A stretch of 64,000 bases of DNA, from contig WBMW01001510.1 of assembly GCA_013396635.1 (NCBI GenBank), positions 157,964 to 221,963 on the forward strand, given 5' to 3'. The stretch comes from Penelope pileata (Eukaryota; Chordata; Aves; Galliformes; Cracidae). The number at the start of each line of letters is the position of its first letter. The first letter of the stretch is position 1. The position numbers and the translations under genes were made by a program. Of this stretch, positions 61,971 through 64,000 are shown one piece after another. Under the pieces are notes generated by a model. The model was not told the origin of the DNA, did not search any database, and was given only the letters and a program-made list of their open reading frames with translations.

Positions 61971-64000
61971 GAGAGCTAGTTTGTTCACTATAATTCTCAG
62001 AAAAGATCATGTAGCTGCCGCTGAATCAACCAGTTTTGCCTGTCCTATTGTCTTTGACTGATCAACTTTCAGAGAATGCTTTATCTTCCCTTCTCTACAT
62101 ATACTTTTCTTCTATTTTGTGGAGTTTATGTTGCTCTTCTCACTGGATAGACCACTGTAGGTTTTTCATGCGTGTAGTTTCTTTTGCTGAGTAAAATCCC
62201 TGTGTACTGTGGCTGTTTTTTCTTCTTCTTCTTCTTTTTTTTTTTTCTTTTTCAGAAGGTAGATTTATTACTTGACTCTGGATTGTGAATTGATTCAACA
62301 AGGAAAGAAATAACTTATCTGATTCACAGTCATGTCAGCAAAAACAACCAGATCTACCCTGTCCAGGAAAACAAAAAGAACCCTAAATACTGGAATATGC
62401 GTATGCATGTGTGCATGCAAGAGAAAACAAAACCTACAGCTTTGTTGTTGATACGTAAGCAGCTTTTTAATGACTTAAAAGCTGACAAAATGTTTTGTGC
62501 ATATTTTAAGAGTATGTGGCATTTGAGACTAAATCAGTGTGTTGTGTTGACCTTTCTATCCCACTAATATTAAAAGTGTATTTTTGGAAAATGTATGAGG
62601 CAAATTTCTGTTAGCATCTTCATATTAACTTCTGTTTTAAAAGACCAAAGGCTCATTTTGAGCGTTTTGATAGCTGATGTCCACTGGTTCTCTTTTTAGG
62701 GTCTCGGATCCCACAGATGTACCAGGAAGGTTTATACATTCCTCCTCATTGACTAACTTTAATGTTGAGGTTATGGTGCTTTCCATGGCACTGATGAGGA
62801 GCTTTGTCTGCTAAAATACTTCTGAAAACCAAACCAAACAAAAAAAAGATGAGACAGCCTTCTCTTCTCCCTTGCCTATGTTCCTCAGCCAGCCTGGTAC
62901 ATCCACACTGATTTTGTCTTTTGTTTAGGGTGCTGTTCTGTGGATGCTAGGATCTTTTGCCATCAATGGCCATTAATGTGCCATTGAATTAGAGCTATCA
63001 AAACATATTGCTATGATTTCAACAGCAAGAGTGGTACAATTCTGGCAGAAGTGGTGGCACAGAGTTCACAGGCCTGGGCAGGCTGTGGATCGAAGACAAC
63101 TGGGTAAAGTTCTTGCTAAAAAGCTGGGTTGGCAGGACATGCATTGCAGCTTGTTTGCAGAGTGAAATCATAGACATGCAGGCTTACTTGTGCATCATTG
63201 AAACGTGTCTCGTGGTCATGTTGAATCCTATGGTTTGCCCTAACCTCAGCATACAGAGCTGCCTTCCACCAGTGTTGAGCTGTGTAAACTGACCCTTTGG
63301 CGGGGAGTGTGCTGAAATGACATCCTTGTAAGAGATTTTTTTTTCTATTAAATAGCAATATTAAAGAAAAGGAATCTATACCAGACTTGCAAGTCAAAGC
63401 AGTATCAAAATGATTTTTAACAGGCCTCAACCATTTTAGTTGCTTGTAGAAGTGTATGATCTTTAATGTTGCAGTGTCAGGCAGCATAGTGTGCTGCAGT
63501 TGCTGGGAGAAGGTATTGCTCTCCTTGTTGTAGAGACATATGCTATATATATGCTGTATGACTAGATATGCTCTTCAGCTTGATTTTTTGCAAGGTTTTT
63601 TCTTCCAAAGTTTCTAGCCTGCTTCTGCATTTAGAAACAGGAGAGGCCTGCAGCTACCTATGACATCTCAATAGTAGGCTAGTTTGGGAAGCGTACTGAA
63701 GACGTCAGTGACCATTTTAGCCTTCTCAAGGGCAGGTGACATGATCCTGCTGCAGTCATTGAGAAGCTGTTCTGTGGAAGCACCGAAACTCCTGGCTGCA
63801 GTGCACAGTGCAAACAGTAAGCCTTACAGCAGTCCTCAAAACATGTTGAGTGTAATTCAAAACAGGACACGACTGACTATTTTTTTCATAAATTAAGCTA
63901 GGGAAATAACAACTCTTGTCTGTACAAGTGAAACTGTTGTATGAGCTGTTTTGTGGTAGTTTAGCTGATGTGCTGGGAAACAGAGTTCTCTGACCTCTCT
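61971..64000 (+). other. UNC13B: UNC13B intron 7, last visible segment
   Basis: No exon is supported. A CTT/T-rich tract at 62217-62256 ends in CAG and looks like a strong 3' splice site, but continuation from exon 7 would give an immediate stop codon. The rest is unremarkable intron up to the edge. Confidence 0.6.
62217..62256 (+). repeat. CTT/poly-T pyrimidine tract ending in CAG
   Basis: About 40 bases of TTC/T units end in TTTTTCAG. It is either low-complexity sequence or a decoy or alternative acceptor in intron 7. Confidence 0.75.

Larger units (their letters stand above)
13440..64000 (+). other. UNC13B: UNC13B gene span (5' part, runs off right edge)
   Basis: This is the span from the start codon to the window edge of a gene whose first seven coding exons encode 174 residues matching the N-terminus of Munc13 proteins. 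Munc13s are presynaptic and secretory priming factors that open syntaxin and template SNARE assembly at vesicle release sites. Only the C2A domain (about residues 1-97) and the following linker are present here. The assignment to UNC13B rather than UNC13A rests on paralogue-specific stretches as I remember them, such as VAVRGDQP near residues 36-43, IALK at 80-83 and EGPGEWSTLEAE at 91-102. Starting with C2A indicates the ubMunc13-2 type transcript; the brain form of Munc13-2 uses a different N-terminus. Introns are about 25.4, 2.0, 4.3, 0.9, 7.3 and 3.2 kb, plus an incomplete seventh. Confidence is high for the family and good for the paralogue. Confidence 0.93.

Noticed and set aside
1..64000. 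CRISPR arrays, operons, prophage, defence systems, tRNA or rRNA genes
   Set aside because: The DNA is intron-rich vertebrate sequence. I saw no regularly spaced repeats, no bacterial gene organisation and no cloverleaf or rRNA signatures.

Overview
The window is vertebrate nuclear DNA, almost certainly from a bird. It holds many 5'-truncated CR1 non-LTR retrotransposons with the avian-type 3' tail of repeated ATTCTRTG-like octamers. Genes are sparse, introns are large and T-rich, and there is one clear CpG-island promoter. There is no bacterial, plasmid or CRISPR content.

One protein-coding gene is recognisable: the 5' part of UNC13B (Munc13-2, the C2A-containing 'ubiquitous' N-terminal form) on the plus strand. 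It starts in a CpG island near 13.14-13.57 kb. Seven coding exons can be placed by splice sites, reading phase and protein similarity: 13440-13461, 38893-38922, 40966-41065, 45316-45433, 46313-46436, 53721-53791 and 56998-57055. Together they encode 174 complete residues plus one base of codon 175. Phases agree across all six junctions. The gene continues beyond the right edge; no further coding exon could be recognised in 57056-64000.

Layout: 1-13.1 kb is upstream intergenic DNA with no gene I can support, containing a tail-to-tail CR1 pair at 11.2-12.1 kb. The CpG island, 5' leader and exon 1 follow. Intron 1 is about 25.4 kb and contains a head-to-tail CR1 pair at 25.1-26.9 kb. The six later exons lie between 38.9 and 57.1 kb, with CR1 fragments in introns 3, 5 and 6. 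The visible start of intron 7 carries a larger minus-strand CR1 at 59.5-60.6 kb and a short one at 61.9 kb.

The encoded part is the C2A domain (about residues 1-97), which in the Munc13 family mediates homodimerisation or RIM binding at presynaptic active zones, followed by the start of the linker. The catalytic-type modules of Munc13 (C1, C2B, MUN, C2C) are outside the window. I found no convincing new biological system. The more interesting points are regulatory: an RFX X-box-like palindrome in the promoter, a short upstream ORF, a 30-nt phase-symmetric microexon, one non-consensus splice donor, a UG-rich tract close to an acceptor, and some repeat junctions. The Z chromosome is a likely location, because human chromosome 9 genes including this region map largely to avian Z, but that is inference.
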